Assembly: GCF_000308875.1 (NCBI RefSeq)
Contig: NZ_BAGL01000122.1
Location: forward strand, 48,026-112,025
DNA: 64,000 nucleotides
Reading direction: 5' to 3'
DNA from: Nocardia transvalensis NBRC 15921
Lineage (GTDB): Bacteria > Actinomycetota > Actinomycetes > Mycobacteriales > Mycobacteriaceae
Part shown: positions 26,213 to 34,031 of the stretch, piece after piece
Numbering within the stretch: position 1 is the stretch's first letter
How the letters are laid out: each line of letters opens with the position of its first letter
Position numbers and translations under genes: made by a program
Notes under the pieces: generated by a model
Told to the model about the DNA's origin: nothing
The model's database searches: none
The model's input: the letters and a program-made list of their open reading frames with translations, nothing else

Positions 26213-27250
26213 TCAGGTACGTTGTGCGAGAAGGGAATACTGCTGCGCGGTCAGGCCGTAGGTCCAGGCCGCCGCGGCGACGGGGTCGGTGAGATATCCC
26301 GGCACGCCGAGCCCGTAGCGGCGGCGGGTGCCGTCGCGTTCGACCGACCCGTTGGTGACGAGCAGGACGCGCCGGCTGGACGAGAAGTCGTAGAGCTGGA
26401 GTTCGAACCCCCGATTGGCCGGGTCGAGGGCGGTGCCCACCAGCCGCATGCCGGACCGTTCGAGGTAGGCGGCCCAGCCGAGATGTTCTATGGCACAACG
26501 GCGTACCTCGATATTTCGCTCGGCGTCGATGGCCGCGGCGGTGGGTGCGGTGATCACCCACTCGGGCACCCGCGTGCCGTGCCAGAAGTACAGCTCCCAG
26601 CCGTCGGCGTAGCGGATCGCCGGGCCGTCGTCCCGGTGCAGCCGCATCCGGTCGAGGTCGTCGGCCGTCTCGGCGTGGAGAGCCTGCGGTCGCTCCGAGA
26701 GGACGCACAGCTCCCGGCCGGGCCACCACGCGCCGCAGCCGCGCATCACGGCTTCCCACGCATCCCACAGCGGAGCCGAGGGCCCGGACCGGCACGCCGC
26801 GAAGTGGCCCCAGACCGAGTACCAGCCGGAGGCTGCGTTCTTGCGCGCCAACGGATTGGAGCCGTCGTACGCGGCATTCAGTACCGGCTGCACGCATCCG
26901 GCCCAGGTGTGTGACAGCGGAGCCGAGACCCACTGGTCGAACAGTCGCTGCGCGGTGGCGGCCGTAGACCACGGCTCGTGACAGAGCGCCGAAAGACGCT
27001 GTAGCACAGGGGAGTCCGATACGGTCCAGTCCCGCAACGGTTTTCGGTCGGCGGTGCCGGGCTCGCCGGTACACAGCGCCGTGAGCGGCGAGGACACCCA
27101 GCGGAATCGCGGCGGACTAAGCCCGGCTAGTCGATAGAGTTCGGAGACCGCCCGCTCGGCCGCCGACCTGTCGACGGGCGCGGTGGACAGCATCCACGAG
27201 AGAAATTCTTGACGGAGATCAGCAGCTTCCCGCTGCCCGAATGCGCTCAC
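26213..27250 (-). CDS. DUF6745-domain protein
   Basis: 345 aa with a GTG start at 27250 and no strong ribosome site. The C-terminal two thirds hold the DUF6745 pattern: GPAIRYADGWELYFWHGTRV, then PEWVI, DAERNIEVRRCAIEHLGWAA and VKC-like strands after RLVGTALDP. These proteins are widespread in actinobacteria and of unknown function, sometimes accompanied by small proteins like the one downstream. Aromatic-rich N-terminal helices (WSTAATAQRLFDQWVS) precede the domain. Confidence 0.75.
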   Translation of the reverse strand: MSAFGQREAADLRQEFLSWMLSTAPVDRSAAERAVSELYRLAGLSPPRFRWVSSPLTALCTGEPGTADRKPLRDWTVSDSPVLQRLSALCHEPWSTAATAQRLFDQWVSAPLSHTWAGCVQPVLNAAYDGSNPLARKNAASGWYSVWGHFAACRSGPSAPLWDAWEAVMRGCGAWWPGRELCVLSERPQALHAETADDLDRMRLHRDDGPAIRYADGWELYFWHGTRVPEWVITAPTAAAIDAERNIEVRRCAIEHLGWAAYLERSGMRLVGTALDPANRGFELQLYDFSSSRRVLLVTNGSVERDGTRRRYGLGVPGYLTDPVAAAAWTYGLTAQQYSLLAQRT

Positions 27251-27326
27251 CGGATAACGGTGGTGTCGCCCTTTCCTTCGAACATGACGCCCATCGTGAC
27301 AGATCTTCGCCCTACCGGCAACCAGG

Positions 27327-28241
27327 TCACGGCCGATCCGGGATACGGCCCGCGTCGCGCAGGGCGGTCAGACCCGCGGCGATCAACGGATGTCCGGCGG
27401 CGCCCCGGCGGACGCTGCCGACGATGGTCCGGGTGGGGCGGGGGCTGCCGTGCAAGGGGATCCGGACGACAGCGTGTTCGTCGGGGATCGGCACCAGGCG
27501 CGGGAGCAGGCAGACGCCCAGCCCGTGGGCGACGAGCGAGGAGACGGCGAACCACTCCTTGGCCTGATGGGCGATGCGCGGCGTGAAACCCGCTGTGGCG
27601 CAGGCGGAGAGAACCACATCGTGGGTATCGCCGCCGGGCTTCTCCAGGATCCACGGCTCGGCGGCCGCGTCGCGCAGCGTCACCGCTGTCGCCGCTGCCA
27701 GCGGATGCCCGCGTGGCACCAGCAGATCCTGGACGTCGTCGACGAGAACGTGCTGTTCGAAGCGCGCGTCGTCGACGGGAGGCGCTGTCGCGGTGGGGAA
27801 TCCGACGGCGATATCCGCCCCGCCCGCGAGCAGGATCCCGAAGTTCTCCGTACTCTCCGTCTCCCGCACCGAGGCTTCCACCCCGGGATGACGCTCGCGC
27901 AGCAGCGCCACGGCCGGCCCCATGACGGCGGCGATGGCGGACGACACCCCCGTGAATCGCAGTGACCCGGTCAATGCCGTTCCGCCACTGGCGATATCGG
28001 CACGCGCACGTTCCCACTGCTCGCTCAGCGCGTCGGCATGCCGCAGCAGGGCGAGCGCCGCGGGGGTGAGAACCACGCGCCGCCCCTCGCGGTGCAGCAG
28101 CTCGACACCGAGTTCGGTACCCAGCGCACGGATCTGCTGTGAGACCGCGGACGGCGTGACATACAGCGCCGCCGCGGCCGCGGTCACCGTTCCGCGGTCG
28201 GCCAGCACCCGCAGCACCTGCAGCCGACGCAGGTCGATCAT
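27327..28241 (-). CDS. LysR-family transcriptional regulator
   Basis: 304 aa. N-terminal winged helix: MIDLRRLQVLRVLADRGTVT, then AAAAALYVTPSAVSQQIRALG. The C-terminal periplasmic-binding-like co-inducer domain runs from about residue 90 (LRFTGVSSAIAAVMGPAVAL). It diverges from the EamA exporter at 28315 with 73 bp between starts, including an inverted repeat at 28254-28277, the classical arrangement for control of the neighbouring exporter. The effector is not predictable. Confidence 0.88.
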   Translation of the reverse strand: MIDLRRLQVLRVLADRGTVTAAAAALYVTPSAVSQQIRALGTELGVELLHREGRRVVLTPAALALLRHADALSEQWERARADIASGGTALTGSLRFTGVSSAIAAVMGPAVALLRERHPGVEASVRETESTENFGILLAGGADIAVGFPTATAPPVDDARFEQHVLVDDVQDLLVPRGHPLAAATAVTLRDAAAEPWILEKPGGDTHDVVLSACATAGFTPRIAHQAKEWFAVSSLVAHGLGVCLLPRLVPIPDEHAVVRIPLHGSPRPTRTIVGSVRRGAAGHPLIAAGLTALRDAGRIPDRP

Positions 28242-28253
28242 GTAGTCGATTCT

Positions 28254-28277
28254 AAAGGATCAAGTACCGGATCTTTT
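28254..28277. promoter_or_regulatory. LysR operator candidate
   Basis: AAAGGATC (28254-28261) and GATCTTTT (28270-28277) form an inverted repeat with one mismatch and an 8-base spacer. It sits in the short divergent region between the LysR gene and the EamA exporter gene, where a LysR protein would bind. Confidence 0.45.
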
Positions 28278-28314
28278 GATGGACCTTCATGCCGGGACGA
28301 TCCAGCCTGAGTGC

Positions 28315-29163
28315 ATGGTCCCCGCTCCACTGTTCGTGCTCGCCGCCGCCGTCTCCACCCAGACCGGCCAGGCATTCGGGAAACAGTTGTTCGCGCAGGT
28401 GGGCCCGCTCGGCGTGGTCGCCCTCCGGCTCGGCATCGCCGCGATCGTCCTGGTGGCGCTGCGCCGCCCGCGCGCACTCCCGCGCGGCGCTCACGGCCGG
28501 ACGGTGGTGGCGCTCGGCGTCGCGATCGCCGGTATGAACCTGATCTACCCCGCGCTGCACTACCTGCCGCTCGGCGTGGCCTCGACGCTGCAATTGCTCG
28601 GCCCGCTCACGGTGGCGCTGCTCGGCTCCCGCCGCCCCGCCGATGCCGGGGTGGTGGCGCTGGCCGTCGTCGGGCTGATCCTGGTCCGCGATCCGGCCGC
28701 GGGGCCGCTCGCATGGCAGGGCCTCGCGCTGGCCCTGCTGTCGGCCGCCGCGATGGGCTCCTACCTGATGCTGTCGCGCCGCGTCGGTTCCGGAACCGGC
28801 TCCCGCTCGATGCTGGCCCTCGCCGTGGGCGTCGCGGCGCTGATCGGCCTCCCGGCCGGGTTCGCCGAGGACGGCCGGGCGCTGGCGGGCGGCAGTGTCC
28901 TTCTCGCGGGCGCCGCAGTGGCGCTGCTGTCGGCGGTCGTCCCGTATTCGCTGGAAATGGCTGCGCTGCAACGACTTCCGGCGCCGGTGGTCGGCACCCT
29001 GCTCACCCTGGAACCCGTCGTCGCCGCGATGAGCGGATATGTCGTCCTGCACGAGGAACTGTCGCCACGGCGATGGATCGGGATCGCGTGTATCTGTGCG
29101 GGGGCGGCGTACGTGACGCTGTCGTCGGGACGGCGGTCGCGGGCCGGGCGGCCGGGGATCTAA
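28315..29163 (+). CDS. EamA/RhtA-family drug/metabolite exporter
   Basis: 282 aa from ATG 28315. About ten hydrophobic helices in two EamA repeats: first QAFGKQLFAQVGPLGVVALR and YPALHYLPLGVASTLQLLGP, second MAALQRLPAPVVGTLLTLEP, then VVAAMSGYVVLHEELSPRRW. RhtA relatives export threonine, homoserine or similar small metabolites. The divergent LysR gene probably regulates it. This copy is intact, unlike the remnant at 8190-8764. Confidence 0.87.
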   Translation: MVPAPLFVLAAAVSTQTGQAFGKQLFAQVGPLGVVALRLGIAAIVLVALRRPRALPRGAHGRTVVALGVAIAGMNLIYPALHYLPLGVASTLQLLGPLTVALLGSRRPADAGVVALAVVGLILVRDPAAGPLAWQGLALALLSAAAMGSYLMLSRRVGSGTGSRSMLALAVGVAALIGLPAGFAEDGRALAGGSVLLAGAAVALLSAVVPYSLEMAALQRLPAPVVGTLLTLEPVVAAMSGYVVLHEELSPRRWIGIACICAGAAYVTLSSGRRSRAGRPGI

Positions 29164-29284
29164 TCGGAGCGATTCAAACCCTCGTCTGCGGTCGCATCCG
29201 ATGCTGAGGTGGGTGCACACCGGGCGCACGGTTGCCGCGCCCGGTGTTTCAGAACCGGTCTCGCCCACAACCGCCGGGAGCGCC

Positions 29285-30403
29285 ATGACTACCGAGAACA
29301 TCGCCGACAGCGTCCGATTCGCCTACTGGGTGCCCAATGTCAGTGGGGGGTTGGTCACCAGCGAGATCGAGCAGCGGACGAGCTGGGATTTCGAGTACAA
29401 CAAGAAGCTCGCGCAGACCGCCGAGAACAACGGGTTCGAGTACGCACTGTCGCAGGTGCGCTACACCGCGTCCTACGGCGCCGAGTTCCAGCACGAGTCG
29501 ACCTCGTTCAGCCTCGCGCTGCTGGGCGCGACCGAGCGCCTGAAGGTCATCGCGGCGGTGCATCCGGGCCTCTGGCATCCGGCGGTGCTGGCCAAGTTCG
29601 GCGCTACCGCCGACCACCTGTCCGGCGGGCGTTTCGCCATCAATGTCGTCTCCGGATGGTTCGCGGGCGAATTCACCGCGCTCGGCGAACCGTGGCTGGA
29701 ACACGACGAACGGTACCGGCGCAGCGGCGAATTCCTCGAGGTGATCCGCAAGATCTGGACCGAGGACGCGGTGAACTACGGCGGCGACTTCTACCGCATC
29801 CGTGATTTCACGCTGAAGCCGAAGCCGCTCAACACCCCGGAGCGGCCGAATCCCGAACTGTTCCAAGGTGGTAACTCGACGGCGGCGCGCCGCAACGGCG
29901 GGCGCTACGCCGACTGGTACTTCTCCAACGGTAAGGATTTCGACGGCGTCACCGAGCAACTCGACGATCTGCGCGCGGTGGCCCGGGCGCACGACCGTGA
30001 GGTGAAGTTCGGGCTGAACGGATTCATCATCGCCCGCGATACCGAGAAGGAGGCGCGCGACACCCTCCGGGAGATCATCGACAAGGCGAATCGCCCTGCG
30101 GTGGAAGGCTTCCGGGATGCCGTGCAGCAGGCGGGGGCGTCCACCTCCGATCGCAAGGGCATGTGGGCCGACTCCTCGTTCGAGGATCTGGTGCAGTACA
30201 ACGACGGCTTCCGCACCCAGCTCATCGGTACTCCGGAGCAAATCGCGGAGCGGATCGTCGCCTACCGCGATCTCGGCGTCGACCTCATCCTGGGCGGATT
30301 CCTGCACTTCCAGGAGGAGATCGAGTACTTCGGCGCGAAGGTGCTGCCGCTGGTGCGCGAGCTGGAGGCCGCCCGCACCCCCGCCGCGGCCGCGAGCCGA
30401 TGA
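29285..30403 (+). CDS. sfnG: dimethylsulfone monooxygenase SfnG
   Basis: 372 aa from ATG 29285. Family-specific segments are FAYWVPNVSGGLVTSEIEQR, YALSQVRYTASYGAEFQHES, GGRFAINVVSGWFAGEFTAL, the metal-free LLM loop NPELFQGGNSTAARRNGGRY, and LILGGFLHFQEEIEYFG at the end. SfnG is an FMNH2-dependent monooxygenase that converts dimethylsulfone to methanesulfinate for sulfur scavenging; the assignment rests on high similarity as I recall the family. The next gene starts inside its stop codon. The required FMN reductase is not encoded here. Confidence 0.88.
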   Translation: MTTENIADSVRFAYWVPNVSGGLVTSEIEQRTSWDFEYNKKLAQTAENNGFEYALSQVRYTASYGAEFQHESTSFSLALLGATERLKVIAAVHPGLWHPAVLAKFGATADHLSGGRFAINVVSGWFAGEFTALGEPWLEHDERYRRSGEFLEVIRKIWTEDAVNYGGDFYRIRDFTLKPKPLNTPERPNPELFQGGNSTAARRNGGRYADWYFSNGKDFDGVTEQLDDLRAVARAHDREVKFGLNGFIIARDTEKEARDTLREIIDKANRPAVEGFRDAVQQAGASTSDRKGMWADSSFEDLVQYNDGFRTQLIGTPEQIAERIVAYRDLGVDLILGGFLHFQEEIEYFGAKVLPLVRELEAARTPAAAASR

Positions 30404-31641
30404 CCGCTGTCGGCGCCGGCCGCATCGCCTCCGCGGTCCACGCGTACGAGGTCGCCCGCGAGCTGGCGTCGGAATTCGCGACCGGGGCCGCCGACCGCGA
30501 CCGCGATCGCGCACTGCCGCACGGGGAGATCGATCGGCTGGCGGCGAGCGGGCTGCTGGCGATCACCGTCCCGGCCGATCTCGGCGGCGCCGACCTGCCG
30601 CCGAGCGCGGTCGCCGAGGTGGTCCGGATCCTGGCCGCCGCGGACCCGAATATCGCCCAGATACCGCACAGCCATTTCGTGTACGTGAACCTGCTGCGGC
30701 TGGCCGGATCGGAGGACCAGCGGCGGCGGTACCTCGGGCAGGTGCTCGGCGGCGCGCGGATCGCCAACGCGCAGTCGGAACGGACGGGTGCGACGGTCGC
30801 GGAGATCGCCACCACCGTGCGCCCCGACGCGGGCAGGTTCCGCGTCGACGGCGTCAAATACTATTGCACCGGTTCGCTTTTCGCGGATGTGCTCGCGGTG
30901 CTGGCCCGCCTGGACGATCCCGACGGCGTCAGCGGGCTGGCGGCGGGGGAGTACATCGCCTATCTCCCGGCCGAGACGCCGGGCGTGCGTATCGTGGACG
31001 ACTGGAACGGGATCGGGCAGCGCACCACCGGCAGCGGGACGGTGAGCTTCGACGGTGTCGTGGTGGGTGCGGATCAGCTCGTGCCGCGCTCGCTCGCGGT
31101 GCGCGCGCCGACGGGATACGGCGCCTTCGCGCAGCTGCTGCACGCCGCGATCGATGCCGGTATCGCACGCGGGGCCCTCACCGCCGCAACGGAATTCGTG
31201 CGCACCAAGAGCCGCCCGTGGTTCGAGGCGGAGGTCGAGCGCGCCGTGGACGATCCGCTGCTGATCCAGCGCTTCGGCGAGCTGGCGGTGACGCTGACCG
31301 CCGCCGAGTCGGCGCTGACGGCGGCGGGTGCGGCGGTGGACCGGGCCGTCACCCCCGGAACCGAAATCCCCGCCCCATCGGACGGCCCCGCCGACCCGGT
31401 CGCCGCGGCCTCGCTCGCGGTCGCCGCGGCCAAGATCCTTTCCGACCGCGCCGCCACCGAGATCTCCGCCGCCCTGTTCGAGGTCTCCGGAACCCGCAGC
31501 GCCGCAGCCGATCTCAACCTCCACCACTTCTGGCGCAACGCCCGCACCCACACCCTCCACGACCCCATCCGCTGGAAATACCACCACCTGGGCCGCGCCC
31601 TCCTCCACGACACCCCGCCGCCGCTACACGGGGTCATCTGA
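30400..31641 (+). CDS. SfnB-family acyl-CoA-dehydrogenase-like monooxygenase (second copy)
   Basis: 413 aa from ATG 30400, overlapping sfnG by four bases. It has the acyl-CoA dehydrogenase architecture with SfnB/DszC traits: AASGLLAITVPADLGGADLP, then IAQIPHSHFVYVNLLRLAGS, GVKYYCTGSLFADVLAVLAR and LNLHHFWRNARTHTLHDPIR. Paralogous to the gene at 19348 (the same GxKYY-TGSLFAD and HFWRNART blocks). With SfnG it forms a sulfone/sulfonate utilisation pair. The C-terminal region is C-biased like that of the StyA-like gene. Confidence 0.85.
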   Translation: MTAVGAGRIASAVHAYEVARELASEFATGAADRDRDRALPHGEIDRLAASGLLAITVPADLGGADLPPSAVAEVVRILAAADPNIAQIPHSHFVYVNLLRLAGSEDQRRRYLGQVLGGARIANAQSERTGATVAEIATTVRPDAGRFRVDGVKYYCTGSLFADVLAVLARLDDPDGVSGLAAGEYIAYLPAETPGVRIVDDWNGIGQRTTGSGTVSFDGVVVGADQLVPRSLAVRAPTGYGAFAQLLHAAIDAGIARGALTAATEFVRTKSRPWFEAEVERAVDDPLLIQRFGELAVTLTAAESALTAAGAAVDRAVTPGTEIPAPSDGPADPVAAASLAVAAAKILSDRAATEISAALFEVSGTRSAAADLNLHHFWRNARTHTLHDPIRWKYHHLGRALLHDTPPPLHGVI

Positions 31642-31644
31642 GGG

Positions 31645-32034
31645 TCAGGCGCCCGATCCTCCCCGCCCGTGGCGGATTTCGTAGGCGGTACGCTCCGCCT
31701 CGGCGCGTTGACGTTCGCGGATGTCGGCCAGTCCGGGATCCAGGTCGTGCTTGACCAGGCGGGCGCGGCGGTAGACGTACATCAGGGCGACGGTGAAATA
31801 GATCATCGGGATGAACAGCAGCGCCATCATCGACAACCCCATCCACAGCGGGCCGGGGATCAGCAGGAACACGCACAGCACCAGCAGTACGGGAACGAGG
31901 AAACGCAGCAGGTAGCGCCGTGCGGCGCCGGCGCCGGTGAGATCCTCGAGCACCCAGTCCCGCATCGACGGCGGCAGGGTGGCGCCGTAGATGTAGCGCA
32001 GGCGCTGGATGGGGTTGGGAGTCTGTCCGCTCAT
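31645..32034 (-). CDS. DUF5313 membrane protein
   Basis: 129 aa from ATG 32034. The N-terminus PIQRLRYIYGATLPPSMRDW, then VLEDLTGAGAARRYLLRFLV, is the DUF5313 signature found in mycolic-acid actinobacteria. Two transmembrane helices (about residues 42-62 and 66-86) are followed by a charged amphipathic C-terminus. Its ATG overlaps the stop of the MarR gene (ATGA), so they form one operon. Function unknown. Confidence 0.8.
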   Translation of the reverse strand: MSGQTPNPIQRLRYIYGATLPPSMRDWVLEDLTGAGAARRYLLRFLVPVLLVLCVFLLIPGPLWMGLSMMALLFIPMIYFTVALMYVYRRARLVKHDLDPGLADIRERQRAEAERTAYEIRHGRGGSGA

Positions 32035-32513
32035 CGCTGATCTCCGGTTTCCTCCGGGGCGCCCGCGAGCGCGGCGCGGCGGGCGGCCTCGTTGACTCGG
32101 GTGAGGATGTCGCGCAACTCCTCCAGATCGGCCATGCTCACGCCGAGGCGTCGCACGACGGCGGGCGGGATTCGCTCGGCCTGCCGGCGCAGCGCGCGCC
32201 CGTCCGCGGTGAGGTCGATCAGGAGGGTGCGCTCGTCGCGCGGGTCGCGGCGGCGGGTGATGAGCCCGGCCGACTCCAGCCGCTTCAGCAGCGGTGAGAG
32301 CGTCGGCGAATCCAGTTGCACCGCATCGGCGATGGCGCGCACCGACATCGGCGACTCGCCCCACAGCGCCAGCATCACCAGATACTGCGGATGCGTCAGG
32401 CCCATCGGCTCCAGCAGCGGCCGGTAGACCGCCAGCACCGAGCGGTTGGCGACCGCCAGCGCGAAACACACCTGCCGGTCCAGCCGCAGCGGGTCCTCGA
32501 TATCGACCGCCAT
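32031..32513 (-). CDS. OhrR-like MarR-family regulator
   Basis: 160 aa from ATG 32513. Winged-helix MarR fold: LTHPQYLVMLALWGESPMSV, AIADAVQLDSPTLSPLLKRL, then the RRDPRDERTLLIDLT wing. The N-terminus LDRQVCFALAVANRS places a cysteine at position 16, the site of the peroxide-sensing Cys of OhrR. The usual ohr target gene is absent; instead the gene diverges from an MHS transporter and a monooxygenase. An AT-rich palindrome at 32553-32574 is a good operator candidate. Confidence 0.85.
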   Translation of the reverse strand: MAVDIEDPLRLDRQVCFALAVANRSVLAVYRPLLEPMGLTHPQYLVMLALWGESPMSVRAIADAVQLDSPTLSPLLKRLESAGLITRRRDPRDERTLLIDLTADGRALRRQAERIPPAVVRRLGVSMADLEELRDILTRVNEAARRAALAGAPEETGDQR

Positions 32514-32552
32514 CGTCCACCTCCGTCGTCTCGACAGCAAGATTACTGCGCT

Positions 32553-32574
32553 AATAGTTAATGCACAAACTATT
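32553..32574. promoter_or_regulatory. MarR/OhrR operator candidate
   Basis: AATAGTT (32553-32559) and AACTATT (32568-32574) are perfect 7-bp arms in a rare AT-rich stretch 40 bp upstream of the MarR gene. The size and AT-rich arms fit MarR-family operators. Confidence 0.55.
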
Positions 32575-32619
32575 CCGGGGTGGGGATGGTCACCTGTAGG
32601 AGTGCCCGGCCGAGCCCTC

Positions 32620-32663
32620 GATTCGAAGGTTGCAATCAGCGGGAGGACAACCCTCCCCGAATC
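32620..32663 (+). promoter_or_regulatory. structured leader upstream of the MHS transporter
   Basis: Outer arms GATTCG (32620-32625) and CGAATC (32658-32663) enclose an inner hairpin GGGAGG-ACAAC-CCTCCC (32641-32657). It ends 27 bases before the transporter's GTG start and could affect initiation or early transcription. I could not match it to a known riboswitch. Confidence 0.3.
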
Positions 32664-32690
32664 GGACATCCTTACCTAGCCTTCGCCGAC

Positions 32691-34031
32691 GTGACCCTCA
32701 CCGAACGGACTTCGCCACAGGGCGCCGGCCCGCCCGCGGCGAGCCCGCGCACGACCTCGCCCCGCACCGTGGTGGTCGGCAGCGTCATCGGCACGACCAT
32801 CGAGTGGTACGACTTCTACCTCTACGCGACGGCCGCGGCCCTGGTGTTCAAGCCGTTGTTCTTCCCGAACGTCTCCGCCACCGCGGGCACCCTCGCCGCC
32901 TTCGCCACGTACGCGGCCGGATTCGGCGCCCGGCCGATCGGCGCGATCATCTCCGGACATCTGGGGGATCGCCTGGGCCGCAAGACGGTTCTGGTCGGCG
33001 CGCTGCTGCTGATGGGTCTCACCACCGCCGCGATCGGCGTCCTGCCGACCTACGCGCAGGTCGGCGTGCTGGCGCCCGCGCTGCTGGCGACGCTGCGCGT
33101 GCTTCAGGGGCTGGCCGTGGGCGCGGAATGGGGTGGCGCGGCACTGCTTTCGGTCGAGCACGCTCCCGCCGGGCGGCGCGGCCTGTACGGCAGCTTCACC
33201 CAGCTCGGTTCCCCGGCGGGCATGCTGCTGGCGACGGCGGTCTTCTACCTGGTGCGTGCCGTGGCGGGGGAGGACGCGTTCCTGGACGGGGGATGGCGGA
33301 TCCCGTTCCTGCTCAGCGTCGTCCTCGTGGTGATCGGGCTGCTGATCCGGGTGCGGCTCACCGACGCCGAGGTCTTCGGCCGGCTGCGCGAGGAGGGTGA
33401 TGTCGCGCGCCTGCCGGTCGTGGCCGTACTGCGGGATCAACCGCGAAACGTGGTGCTGACCATAGGTTTACGGCTGTCGCAGATCGCGCTGTTCGTCCTG
33501 CTGACCACCTATTCGCTGACCTATCTGCAAGATGTGTTCGGCAAGGGCAATTCGGTCGGGCTGGTCGCGGTGCTGATCTCCTCGGCGCTCGGGCTGGCCG
33601 GGACGCCGCTGTGGGCGTGGCTGTCGGACCGGATCGGGCGGCGGAGGCCCTATCTCTTCGGCGCGATCGGGGGACCGGTGGCGCTGATCCTGTTCTTCGT
33701 GGCCGCCGAGACCGGGTCGAAGGTCGCGGTGGTGGCGGCGATCGTGTTCGGCGTCAATGTCATGCACGACGCGATGTACGGGCCGCAGGCGGCGTGGTTC
33801 GCCGAACTGTTCGACACCCGGGTGCGCTACAGCGGCACTTCGCTCGGCTATCACATCGGGGCCGTGCTGTCGGGCGGGTTCGCGCCGCTCATCGCCGCCG
33901 CGCTGCTGACCGCGGGCGGCGGCAGCCCCTGGCTGATCGTCGTGTATTTCGCGGTGCTGTCCGCGCTCACGATCGCGGCGGCGTGGTCGGCGCGCGAGAC
34001 CTATCGGGACGACATCGGAGCGACACCATGA
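32691..34031 (+). CDS. MHS-family MFS transporter
   Basis: 446 aa from GTG 32691. Twelve hydrophobic helices with the metabolite:H+ symporter signatures: GTTIEWYDFYLYATAAALVF, LGDRLGRKTVLVGALLLMGL between helices 2 and 3, GLAVGAEWGGAALLSVEHAP and NVMHDAMYGPQAAWFAELFD. MHS members import organic acids, shikimate, betaines and similar compounds. It overlaps the following LLM monooxygenase by four bases, so it probably imports that enzyme's organosulfur or carboxylate substrate. Expression is likely controlled by the divergent OhrR-like MarR protein. Confidence 0.88.
   Translation: MTLTERTSPQGAGPPAASPRTTSPRTVVVGSVIGTTIEWYDFYLYATAAALVFKPLFFPNVSATAGTLAAFATYAAGFGARPIGAIISGHLGDRLGRKTVLVGALLLMGLTTAAIGVLPTYAQVGVLAPALLATLRVLQGLAVGAEWGGAALLSVEHAPAGRRGLYGSFTQLGSPAGMLLATAVFYLVRAVAGEDAFLDGGWRIPFLLSVVLVVIGLLIRVRLTDAEVFGRLREEGDVARLPVVAVLRDQPRNVVLTIGLRLSQIALFVLLTTYSLTYLQDVFGKGNSVGLVAVLISSALGLAGTPLWAWLSDRIGRRRPYLFGAIGGPVALILFFVAAETGSKVAVVAAIVFGVNVMHDAMYGPQAAWFAELFDTRVRYSGTSLGYHIGAVLSGGFAPLIAAALLTAGGGSPWLIVVYFAVLSALTIAAAWSARETYRDDIGATP

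Noticed and set aside
29164..29284. SAM-type riboswitch upstream of sfnG
   Set aside because: The conserved SAM-I/SAM-IV core elements could not be found.
32580..32690. SAM-IV riboswitch upstream of the MHS transporter
   Set aside because: Only a vague similarity (an AACCCTCC string); the pseudoknot and core stems do not match, so it is listed only as a structured leader.
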